Below are positions 16,404 through 24,190 of a stretch of 64,000 nucleotides of DNA, piece by piece. Both the position numbers and the translations under genes were made by a program. Under the pieces are notes generated by a model. That model ran no database searches and was not told the origin of the DNA. It saw only the letters and a program-made list of their open reading frames with translations. Position 1 is the stretch's first letter, and every line of letters begins with the position of its first letter. The DNA comes from Larkinella soli (GTDB lineage Bacteria; Bacteroidota; Bacteroidia; Cytophagales; Spirosomataceae). The stretch covers positions 186,001-250,000 of the forward strand of contig NZ_QTJY01000005.1 of the NCBI RefSeq assembly GCF_003703975.1, read 5' to 3'.

Positions 16404-17447
16404 ATGCTTTCCGGGCTAAACGAACACAATATGGTCCTCATTACCGGCGCCAATGGCCTTATCGGCAGCCACCTGGTCCGGCGTTATCTGGAGGCCGGGC
16501 ATCCCGTGGCTGCGCTCCGGCGGGCCGAAAGTGACCTGAGCCTCCTCGACGACGTCCGCGAACGCGTTACCTTTTATGAGGGCGACATTCTCGATATACC
16601 GTCGCTGGAAGACGCCGTCCGGGAGCTGCGCAGCCGGGGGCCGCTCGACCTGATTCACGCGGCCGCCATCATTTCCTATTCGCCGAAAGACCGTGACCGG
16701 ATGGAAAAGGTCAATGTGGAAGGTACGGCCAACGTCGTGAACGTCTGTCTCGGCGAAGGCGTCCGGAAGCTCGGGTTCGTCAGTTCCATTGCCGCGCTGG
16801 GCCGTCCGGCGCGGAAGGGAATTAAAACCGATGGCCCGGTTGTTATCTCGGAAGAACAACGTTGGGAAGATTCGCCGAACAATTCGTTTTATGGTAAAAC
16901 CAAGTACCGCGCCGAACTGGAAGTCTGGCGCGGCATGGCCGAAGGGCTGGATGCGGTGATCGTCAACCCGACGCTGGTGCTGGGTGAAGGCGACTGGAGC
17001 CGGAGCAGTACCCAGCTGTTCAAATATGCCTGGGACGAACGGCCGTTTTATCCGGCCGGGACCGCCGGGCTGGTCGACGTCCGGGATGTGGCCGACGCTC
17101 TCTATCTGCTGATGCAGAGTGAGCTGACGGCCGAACGCTTTCTGCTGAATGCCGCCACGATGCCTTATCAGGTATTTTTCAATAAAGTGGCGGACGCATT
17201 CGGCCGGAAACGCCCGTCGATCCGGGTGTCGCCGGGGTTGACGCGGCTGCTGTGGCCGCTGGAAGCCCTGCGGTCCCGGCTCACCGGAAAGCCCCCGCTG
17301 ATCACGCGGGAAACCGCCCGGTCGGCGTCAAGTTCGTACCAGTATGAGGGTCGTAAAATTGAAAAAATGACGCCGTTCCGGTACCGTCCGATCGACGAAA
17401 CCATCCAGCGGATCAGCGCTTTTTTCAGCCGTCGAAACGGTCGGTAG
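16404..17447 (+). CDS. NAD-dependent epimerase/dehydratase family protein
   Basis: A 347-residue extended SDR. It has the Rossmann motif TGANGLIGSH and the catalytic YGKTK (YxxxK). A Ser in FVSSIAALG completes the triad. The C-terminal third is a substrate domain typical of nucleotide-sugar epimerases or dihydroflavonol-4-reductase-like proteins. The first ATG (16404) is listed. The ATG at 16431, giving MVLITGANG, starts directly at the fold and may be the true one. It stands alone between metG and the TPR gene. The substrate cannot be told. Confidence 0.88.
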   Translation: MLSGLNEHNMVLITGANGLIGSHLVRRYLEAGHPVAALRRAESDLSLLDDVRERVTFYEGDILDIPSLEDAVRELRSRGPLDLIHAAAIISYSPKDRDRMEKVNVEGTANVVNVCLGEGVRKLGFVSSIAALGRPARKGIKTDGPVVISEEQRWEDSPNNSFYGKTKYRAELEVWRGMAEGLDAVIVNPTLVLGEGDWSRSSTQLFKYAWDERPFYPAGTAGLVDVRDVADALYLLMQSELTAERFLLNAATMPYQVFFNKVADAFGRKRPSIRVSPGLTRLLWPLEALRSRLTGKPPLITRETARSASSSYQYEGRKIEKMTPFRYRPIDETIQRISAFFSRRNGR

Positions 17448-17530
17448 ACCGGCTCGATCCGAAGGGCAAAAAGCCGGTTTTTCGCGGAAAAACCGGGCAT
17501 TTCCGGTAGCTTCCTTTTTTTGCCGGAAAA

Positions 17531-17561
17531 GTTGCGAATCGGAATATTATTTGTATATTTC
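17531..17561 (+). promoter_or_regulatory. Probable promoter of the TPR gene
   Basis: GTTG near 17531-17534 and TATATTTC at 17554-17561 (one mismatch from TAnnTTTG) are about 19 bases apart. The ATG follows 73 bases downstream. Confidence 0.35.
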
Positions 17562-17633
17562 TACTGCATTTACAGGCCGACAACGGGCGTGTATTCTGCA
17601 TTTCGGACACGTAACCCCTGTGACGAAGTGAAT

Positions 17634-19037
17634 ATGGAGCAAGAGTTTGAGGAAAGAGAAAGCGAAATAAAAGCGTCAATCCAGCGGTTTGAAAAAATGC
17701 TGGACGGCAAGGAAACCCAGTTCTTCGATCTGGATGTCTATGAACAGATGGTTGAACATTACATGGAAGAAGGCGATCTGGATAAAGCCATGAAAGCCTG
17801 CGATGCCGGACTTGAAAACTTCCCCTACTCTCTGGAATTAATGCTGGATAAGGCCCAGCTGCTGGCCAACAACGGCAAGTACGACCTGGCCCTGGAACTC
17901 CTCGATAAAGCAGCCCTCTACAATCCGAGCGATCCCGATATTCAGTACATGCAGGGGACCATCTGCAACCTGGCCGGGAATTACGAGCAATCGGTTTCGA
18001 TTCTGGAGGATATGCTGGAAACGGCGGACGAAAAAGACGACATTTATTTTCAGATAGGACAGAGTTATCAAAACTGGGGGAAATACGATCAGGCGATCGA
18101 GAGCTATAAGAAATCCATTCATTGCAATATCAACAATGAAAACGCCCTGTATGAACTGGCCTTCTGCCTGGATCTGCTGGGCGAACTGGAAAACAGCCTG
18201 GGTTATTATCAGCAACTGATCGACCGCGACCCGTATTCGCACAACGCCTGGTATAACATCGGCATCGCCTACAGCAAGCTGAACCGCTACGCCGAGGCCG
18301 CCGAAGCCTACGATTACGCGACCATCATCAAGGAGGATTTTGCATCGGCCTATTTCAATCTGGGCAATACCTACATGAATCTGGGGCAGTTCATCAAGGC
18401 CGAGGAGGCTTACCGGAACACCCTGAAACACGAGGAAGCCACCCCGGAAACCTTCTGCTACCTGGGCACCAGCCTGGAAAAACAGGGCCGGTACGGTGAA
18501 GCCATCACCAAATACCGCGACGCCGTGCGGCTCGACAACCTCTGGGACGAAGGCTATTACGGCATCGGCGTCTGCCTGAGCGAACTGGGAAAATGGCACG
18601 AATCGATCCCGTTTCTGCGGAAAGCGCTGAAACTGAACGATAAGAACGCCGAATACTGGCTGGCCCTCGCCGAAACCGAATACAAGCTCGGCAACGGCGT
18701 ATCCAGCGTCGAAGCGTTCGAAAAGGCGGTCGAACTCGATCCGACCAACGTGGACGTCTACCTCCAGTGGTCGCTGGTGATGTTCGACCAGGGTAACTTC
18801 ACCCGGGCCAACGAGATCGTGCAGACGGGCATCGACGAGCTTCCCGAAGAAGCCGACCTGTATTACCGGGCCGCCGTCTATCTGATCCATGCGGGATATT
18901 ACCGCGAGGCCCTGCTCAACCTGGAGACCGCCCTGACGCTCAATTACGACCGTCATATTCTCCTGTTCGACTTTTTCCCCGAACTGGAGAAACAAAAGGC
19001 CCTCTACAAAATCATCGAGCAATACCGTAAAACCTAA
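17634..19037 (+). CDS. Tetratricopeptide repeat protein
   Basis: A 467-residue protein made almost entirely of TPR units, about 10-12 in number. Clear copies are AWYNIGIAYSKLNRYAEAAE, the next ending in AYFNLGNTYMNLGQFIKAEE, and YYGIGVCLSELGKWHESI. No signal peptide or other domain is present, so it is likely a cytoplasmic scaffold for protein interactions. The start ATG at 17634 (MEQEFEERE) is chosen; 38 upstream codons are open but begin without ATG. The first ~40 residues are highly acidic. A strong terminator follows. Confidence 0.92.
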   Translation: MEQEFEERESEIKASIQRFEKMLDGKETQFFDLDVYEQMVEHYMEEGDLDKAMKACDAGLENFPYSLELMLDKAQLLANNGKYDLALELLDKAALYNPSDPDIQYMQGTICNLAGNYEQSVSILEDMLETADEKDDIYFQIGQSYQNWGKYDQAIESYKKSIHCNINNENALYELAFCLDLLGELENSLGYYQQLIDRDPYSHNAWYNIGIAYSKLNRYAEAAEAYDYATIIKEDFASAYFNLGNTYMNLGQFIKAEEAYRNTLKHEEATPETFCYLGTSLEKQGRYGEAITKYRDAVRLDNLWDEGYYGIGVCLSELGKWHESIPFLRKALKLNDKNAEYWLALAETEYKLGNGVSSVEAFEKAVELDPTNVDVYLQWSLVMFDQGNFTRANEIVQTGIDELPEEADLYYRAAVYLIHAGYYREALLNLETALTLNYDRHILLFDFFPELEKQKALYKIIEQYRKT

Positions 19038-19054
19038 ATCTGATAAGTACCGGG

Positions 19055-19086
19055 AAAGCCACTCTTAAAAAGGGTGGCTTTTTTTA
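19055..19086 (+). terminator. Intrinsic terminator after the TPR gene
   Basis: A 12-bp stem with one wobble pair (19055-19066 with 19070-19081) has a 3-base loop and is followed by a T-run. Confidence 0.85.
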
Positions 19087-19138
19087 TGGGCATAGTTTTT
19101 GTGAGTATCTTGCCAACCGAAATATCTGTTCCGACGCT

Positions 19139-19975
19139 ATGCGTAGAAGTCTCTTTTACTCCTTCATACTCAATCTCATTCTTGTTGGATTTACCGTTGC
19201 CCAGTCGTCCGCCGTCCGCAGCCGGCTGAAAAAAATCACCTACCCGGACGGCAGCATCCGGCAGTTTTACTACGATACCGAGGGAAAACTCATCAAGGAA
19301 GACCTGAGCCGGAAAAGCACCCCTTTCGGTCAGATCCGGCAGAGTTACGGCACCGGCGGCAGGCTGACGAGCTATTCCCTGCGCTACCTCCACCCGGAGG
19401 CTCCCTGGAACTACGGCTACGCCGAGACCTTCGTTTACGGCACCGACGGCCGTCTGGCCCGGAAGGAACGGTACGTGCTGCGGCAGGGAAGCTCTCCGGA
19501 AATACCGGCTAAAGCCTTGTTTTATACCGACTCCCTTCTCTATAACCCCGCCGGCCAGATCACCGGCCGCCGACGGTATTCCTACGGCGTCCGGAGCGGC
19601 CTCATCAGCGCGACGCCCGTCAGCATGACGACCAGCGAGTACCGGTACGACGGCCAGGGCAATCTGGCGGAAGAAACGTCCACGACGGTTGCGCTGCAAG
19701 CCGGTAACGCCAGCAATACCATCATTCGGAAGATCAGCTACGAATACGACGACAAGCCCAATCCCTACCGCATGGCCAATTACCCGGTTTTCGATCAGAA
19801 CGGCTGGTCGAAGAACAACTGCGTCCGGATGACCACCACCAATGTTGAGGCCGGCACGACGGCAAAACCGCTGGTCAGCGCCTACCGCTACGTCTACGAC
19901 AATAACCTGCCGGTCCGGAAGGTCGAAGCCGGAAACGAAACCATTTCGGAAGAATACGAATACGAAACCTACTGA
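19139..19975 (+). CDS. Secreted YD-repeat-like protein of unknown function
   Basis: A 278-residue protein with a signal peptide (MRRSLFYSFILNLILVGF, cleavage near VAQS). The mature part has degenerate tyrosine-aspartate motifs like those of RHS/YD repeats: ITYPDGSIRQFYYDTEGKL, ETFVYGTDGRLARKE, YRYDGQGNL and YVYDNNLPVRKVE. True Rhs proteins are far larger and carry a C-terminal toxin; here there is neither a toxin domain nor an immunity gene. It is probably a small exported beta-strand protein. It stands alone between a terminator and the converging MscS gene. Confidence 0.8.
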   Translation: MRRSLFYSFILNLILVGFTVAQSSAVRSRLKKITYPDGSIRQFYYDTEGKLIKEDLSRKSTPFGQIRQSYGTGGRLTSYSLRYLHPEAPWNYGYAETFVYGTDGRLARKERYVLRQGSSPEIPAKALFYTDSLLYNPAGQITGRRRYSYGVRSGLISATPVSMTTSEYRYDGQGNLAEETSTTVALQAGNASNTIIRKISYEYDDKPNPYRMANYPVFDQNGWSKNNCVRMTTTNVEAGTTAKPLVSAYRYVYDNNLPVRKVEAGNETISEEYEYETY

Positions 19976-20003
19976 AAGCCGGCCTTCGAACGGCTTTTAT
20001 TCG
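19975..20003. terminator. Weak convergent terminator
   Basis: AAAGCCG (19975-19981) pairs with CGGCTTT (19991-19997) around a 9-base loop, overlapping both stop regions of the converging genes. T-runs are short. Confidence 0.4.
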
Positions 20004-20878
20004 GGGCTGTCCACTTTCAGTTCCTGCTCTTTCCGCTTTTTCAGATCGAAGGTGTGCGGAGGGAACATCATCAGCAGATCGTTCTGGTCGAAAGCCGTTT
20101 TAACGGCTTTGACGGCTTCGCTTAAGGCCCGCGCCGAGTCGGTCTTGGCCGGGTCGATCCAGAACCAGACCAGAAACTGGATCATGTCGAGCGTGAAGCC
20201 CTTGTAGTGCATCTCGACGGGTTTATCTTTCCGGATGAACGGCAGCGCCCTGACGGCACCGACGGCCGTTTTCTGCGCCTTGCCCAAATCGTCGATGTAG
20301 GAAACGCCACAATTCAGTTCAATCCGGCGCAGGCCGGTGCGGGAATAGTTGATGATGGGTTTCTGGAAGACGTCCTTACTGGGAATCTCAATGGTCTGGC
20401 CGGCAAAGTTATCGAGCACGATGGAACGCAGCTTTACCGTAAGTACCTGTCCGACGAAGCCGTTGGTTTCGACCAGATCGCCGACCTGGATCGGGCGCTG
20501 CAGGGCGATGATCGTTCCGGAGATGAAGTTGGCGGTCAGGTCCTGAAAGGCGAACCCGATGGCCAGCGCAATGACTCCGGCCCCGGCCAGCAGCGAAGCC
20601 ACCGTCTTGTCCAGCCCCAGAATGCCCAGAGCGAAGAACAGCCCTACGGCCGTCACGAGGGTCTGTGAAACGGTTCCGGTCAGGTTGATCAGCGACATGT
20701 TGTCGCTGAACCGGTCGAAACCCCGGACGACCAGACGGCGAAAATAGCGGGCGATGAAACTGAATACCAGAAATACCACCAGCGCCAGTCCGATCCGGGG
20801 CAGGTAAATGATCCCGGCTTTGGACCAGCCCGCCAGTTGCTGGTAAATCAATCGAAGGCCCTCATTCAAATCCATCAT
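19997..20878 (-). CDS. MscS-family mechanosensitive ion channel
   Basis: A 293-residue small-conductance mechanosensitive channel that opens under osmotic down-shock. Three membrane helices precede the pore helix and beta-domain. The signature GVIALAIGFAFQDLTANFIS and the following FQRPIQVGDLVE-like segment (LQRPIQVGDLVE) are typical. The cytoplasmic vestibule ends with a basic tail. The start is set at ATG 20878 (MMDLNEGL). The frame stays open to 21142 but that part is Arg/Pro/Ser-rich, overlaps the GT9 gene and is a shadow. Confidence 0.93.
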   Translation of the reverse strand: MMDLNEGLRLIYQQLAGWSKAGIIYLPRIGLALVVFLVFSFIARYFRRLVVRGFDRFSDNMSLINLTGTVSQTLVTAVGLFFALGILGLDKTVASLLAGAGVIALAIGFAFQDLTANFISGTIIALQRPIQVGDLVETNGFVGQVLTVKLRSIVLDNFAGQTIEIPSKDVFQKPIINYSRTGLRRIELNCGVSYIDDLGKAQKTAVGAVRALPFIRKDKPVEMHYKGFTLDMIQFLVWFWIDPAKTDSARALSEAVKAVKTAFDQNDLLMMFPPHTFDLKKRKEQELKVDSPE

Positions 20879-20936
20879 AACTCCGCAAATCATATCATTT
20901 CCATAAAGAACGAGCGAGATGCGCGTGTGGTTTGAA

Positions 20937-21935
20937 TCAGTCTCGCAGCGAGGCCAGCAACTGATCGGTCCGGATGCCGCGGGCACACTGAAAATGGCCG
21001 AGCGGGCAGGCTTTCCGGCCGTGCAGATTACAGGGTCGGCATTCGAGTATTTCTTCGATCTCGACCACGAAGGCGTCGTCGGCCAGCGGCCCGAATCCGA
21101 ACTGCGGAACGGTCGAGCAGAAGACGGCCGTGGTCGGCGCATTGACCGACGAGGCCAGGTGCAGCGGAGCCGAATCGTTGACGAAATTCATCCGCGCCCC
21201 CGCCATCAGCGCGGCTGAAGCCAGCAGGGGCAGCCGGCCGGCCAGATTCACCACCTGCTCCCGACCGGCGGCCCGGCGGATGCGTTCGCAGGCGTCGACG
21301 TCGGAGGGCGCCCCCAGCAGATAAACGGTCAGGTCGCCCGGAACCTCCCGGATGAAATCAACCCACTTTTCTTCCGGATACTGCTTGGTGAACCAGACCG
21401 AGGTCGGCGCCAGACAGATATAAGGTCCGTTCTGATAGGTCCGGACCAGGTCCAGGTCGGCCGGCGAGGGGTAAAGTTTCGGCCGGAATACCTGCTGGTT
21501 GGTAAAGCCGCTGACGAGGGCCGTATTCCGGTCCACTTCGTGCACACCGGGTTCGATGCGGTGACGAACGGTCCGGGTGAAGGCCCGGGCGAACGGGTTT
21601 TTGTCGAAACCGATGGTTTCTCCGGCGCCGGAAAAAGCCGTCAGCAGGCCCGTCGCTCCAAACCGCTGCAGGTTGATGATCGTATCGTACCGACGCCGGC
21701 GGATCTCTTTCGACAGCCGGAGCAGGCCGGCATATTTTTCTTTCTTTTTGTCCCAGACCAGCACTTCATTCAGCAGCGGGTGGGTTTGAAGCAGGCCCTC
21801 ATTGCCTTTCCGAAGAAGAAAATCGATCGTCGCGTCGGGAAAATGGTACCGTAGTTTCTCAATAAGGGACGTCGCCAGAATAACGTCGCCGATAAAAGCC
21901 GTCTGAATAATTAAAAACCGTTGCGGTTGTTTCAT
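20937..21935 (-). CDS. Glycosyltransferase family 9 (heptosyltransferase-like)
   Basis: A 332-residue GT9 protein related to RfaF/RfaQ/WaaC, which add heptose to lipopolysaccharide core. It begins with RFLIIQTAFIGDVILATSL, the family's N-terminal strand and GD motif. The C-terminal half has the acceptor/donor segment FVNDSAPLHLASSVNAPT. A late Cys cluster (CRPCNLHGRKACPLGHFQC) is common in such transferases of Bacteroidota. It is expected on the cytoplasmic face of the inner membrane. It lies upstream of the MscS gene with a 58-base gap. Confidence 0.92.
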   Translation of the reverse strand: MKQPQRFLIIQTAFIGDVILATSLIEKLRYHFPDATIDFLLRKGNEGLLQTHPLLNEVLVWDKKKEKYAGLLRLSKEIRRRRYDTIINLQRFGATGLLTAFSGAGETIGFDKNPFARAFTRTVRHRIEPGVHEVDRNTALVSGFTNQQVFRPKLYPSPADLDLVRTYQNGPYICLAPTSVWFTKQYPEEKWVDFIREVPGDLTVYLLGAPSDVDACERIRRAAGREQVVNLAGRLPLLASAALMAGARMNFVNDSAPLHLASSVNAPTTAVFCSTVPQFGFGPLADDAFVVEIEEILECRPCNLHGRKACPLGHFQCARGIRTDQLLASLRD

Positions 21936-22145
21936 GCCTGGGTGCCGGTAGAGACAGGAAGGAAAAAGGAAGGGAATATTTTCTCCCTGCGAAGAAACCT
22001 TCCGGCTCTGCCTTGTGATGAAATTTTCTTCGATTAAATTTAGTTCTTAAAATGATATGCGCAACCGCCGGACCGGCGTAAAACCGTCTGCTCAGGCAGG
22101 CATTTTTGTCTATTGACCCTCTGCGAAGGGTAGGGTTCCTTACGA

Positions 22146-23384
22146 ATGGAAGATTACGAAGTACATACCTTACCGAACGGCATCCGGATCGTTCACAAAC
22201 AGATACCGCACACGCAGATTGCTCACTGCGGTATAATGCTCGACATCGGCAGCCGGGACGAGCAGCCCCACCAGCAGGGCCTGGCCCACTTCTGGGAGCA
22301 TATGGCCTTTAAGGGCACGAAGAAAAGAAAATCCTTTCATATCATAAACCGGCTCGAAACCGTCGGGGGGGAACTGAACGCCTACACCACCAAGGAAAAG
22401 GTCTGTTTTCACGCGTCGGTGCTGGGGCTGCATTTCGAAAAAGCCACTGAACTGCTGGCCGACATTGCCTTTCACTCGGTTTTTCCGGAGAAACAGATCG
22501 AGAAGGAACGCAGCGTCATCCTGGAAGAAATGGCGATGTACTACGACTCGCCCGAAGACGCCCTTCAGGACGACTTCGACCAGGTGGTTTTCCGGAATCA
22601 CCCGCTGGGCGGCAACATCCTCGGCACGCCCGAAACCGTCCGCTCCTTCACCCGGGAACAGCTTCAGCACTTCATCGGCGAGAATCTGGATACCGAACGG
22701 GTGGTATTTGCCTCCGTCAGCAACTGGCCGTTCAGCAAAGTGAAAAAAGTGGCGGAAAAGTACTTCAGCGACGTCCCGCGCCTGACCTCCGAACGAAAGC
22801 GACAGGCCCCGGATCACTACGAACCCCAGCGCGTTACGGTCGAACGGCCCATTACGCAGGCCCAGTATGCCGTCGGACGGCCCTCCTATGCCCTGCCGGA
22901 CCCGCGCCGGCTGCCGTTCTTCATGCTGGTCAACCTGCTCGGCGGACCCGGCATGAACAGCCGTCTGAACATGAACCTGAGGGAAAAATATGGTCTGGTC
23001 TACTCCATCGAAGCCAGCTATACGCCCTTCCTGGATACCGGCTTCCTGGGCATCTATTTCGGCACCGACCAGAAGAACCTCGAACGGAGCGTTCAGCAGA
23101 TTCATAAAGAACTGAAGGTGCTGCGCGAAAAACCGCTGACCGCCACCCAGCTCCACCATACCCGGGAGCAGCTGATGGGCCAGCTGGCCATGTCCGAGGA
23201 GAGCAACCAGAGCTTTATGCTGATGATGGCGAAGAGCATTCTGGACACCGGAAAAGTAGATTCCCTCCCCGAAATTTTTGCCGAAATCCGACAGGTCGAT
23301 GCCGCCCAGCTTCAGGACCTGGCCAACGAGATGTTCGACGAGAACCAGCTGAGTCACCTCATCTTCCTGCCCGAACCGGAATAA
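22146..23384 (+). CDS. M16 family zinc metallopeptidase
   Basis: A 412-residue protease of the insulinase/mitochondrial processing peptidase family. The inverted zinc motif HFWEH is at residues 48-52, and the third ligand is the Glu in the ILEEMAMYYDSPED region about 75 residues later. The C-terminal half is the inactive sister domain with the RLNMNLREKYGLVYSIEA segment. Length matches single-chain bacterial 'PqqL/YmxG' forms. No signal peptide is seen. It stands alone between GT9 and an O-methyltransferase. Confidence 0.94.
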   Translation: MEDYEVHTLPNGIRIVHKQIPHTQIAHCGIMLDIGSRDEQPHQQGLAHFWEHMAFKGTKKRKSFHIINRLETVGGELNAYTTKEKVCFHASVLGLHFEKATELLADIAFHSVFPEKQIEKERSVILEEMAMYYDSPEDALQDDFDQVVFRNHPLGGNILGTPETVRSFTREQLQHFIGENLDTERVVFASVSNWPFSKVKKVAEKYFSDVPRLTSERKRQAPDHYEPQRVTVERPITQAQYAVGRPSYALPDPRRLPFFMLVNLLGGPGMNSRLNMNLREKYGLVYSIEASYTPFLDTGFLGIYFGTDQKNLERSVQQIHKELKVLREKPLTATQLHHTREQLMGQLAMSEESNQSFMLMMAKSILDTGKVDSLPEIFAEIRQVDAAQLQDLANEMFDENQLSHLIFLPEPE

Positions 23385-23537
23385 GCCCGGCGCCGACCTG
23401 ACTGCCGGATTATTTTTGACCGAATACGAGGATTTCAATAAAAATCTCTGTAAATCGGTGTATTCTGTGTCTGATCATATACCAAAACCGCTTACTATTT
23501 CGCTTTAAGTACAATTGCGAATCCTCTGTTACCCGGC

Positions 23538-24182
23538 ATGGATTTTCTCCCACCCGAACTGCTTGCCTATGCTGAAGCCCACACTTCGGCCGAAAGCGAT
23601 CTGCTACGACAACTGAATCGAAACACTCATGCCCGGGTGATGCGGCCCCGAATGCTGTCCGGGCACCTCCAGGGCCGCATCCTGTCGATGATCTCCCGCA
23701 TGCTCCGGCCCCGCCGGATTCTGGAAATCGGTACGTATACGGGCTATTCGGCACTCTGTCTGGCCGAAGGACTGACGGACGACGGACGGCTCATCACGCT
23801 CGACAACAACGAAGAACTGGAAACCTTCGCCCGGTCGTACTGGGAGCAGTCGCCCCTCGGGCCGAAAATCGACCTCCGGCTGGGACAGGCCGCCGAAATC
23901 ATCCCGACCCTCGACGAGACGTTCGACCTCGTCTTTATCGATGCCGACAAAGTCAGTTACGGACTGTATTATGACCTGGTTTTCGACAAGGTCCGGCCGG
24001 GTGGCATCATTTTAGCGGATAATGTGCTGTGGAGCGGTAAAGTCGTGCAGACGACGGACCGTAAACCCGACAAAGACACCCAGGTGGTGCTGGACTTCAA
24101 CCGCAAGGTTCACGAAGACGCCCGCACCGAACACGTGTTGCTGCCGGTACGTGATGGATTGATGATGATTTACAAATGTTAA
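23538..24182 (+). CDS. Class I SAM-dependent O-methyltransferase
   Basis: A 214-residue member of the caffeoyl-CoA/catechol O-methyltransferase family. The SAM-binding motif is ILEIGTYTGYSALCLAEGL. The metal-binding Asp lies in VFIDADKVSYG and ADNVLWSGKV follows, as expected. Members methylate catechol-type hydroxyls with Mg2+. The lytic transglycosylase gene begins 8 bases after its stop, so they probably share a transcript. A TATTTTTG box at 23411-23418 could be the promoter, about 120 bases upstream. Confidence 0.93.
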   Translation: MDFLPPELLAYAEAHTSAESDLLRQLNRNTHARVMRPRMLSGHLQGRILSMISRMLRPRRILEIGTYTGYSALCLAEGLTDDGRLITLDNNEELETFARSYWEQSPLGPKIDLRLGQAAEIIPTLDETFDLVFIDADKVSYGLYYDLVFDKVRPGGIILADNVLWSGKVVQTTDRKPDKDTQVVLDFNRKVHEDARTEHVLLPVRDGLMMIYKC

Positions 24183-24190
24183 ACACCCGT

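Noticed and set aside
20879-21142. N-terminal extension of the MscS channel
   Set aside because: The extension is Arg/Pro/Ser-rich, overlaps the GT9 gene in another frame and is absent from the family.
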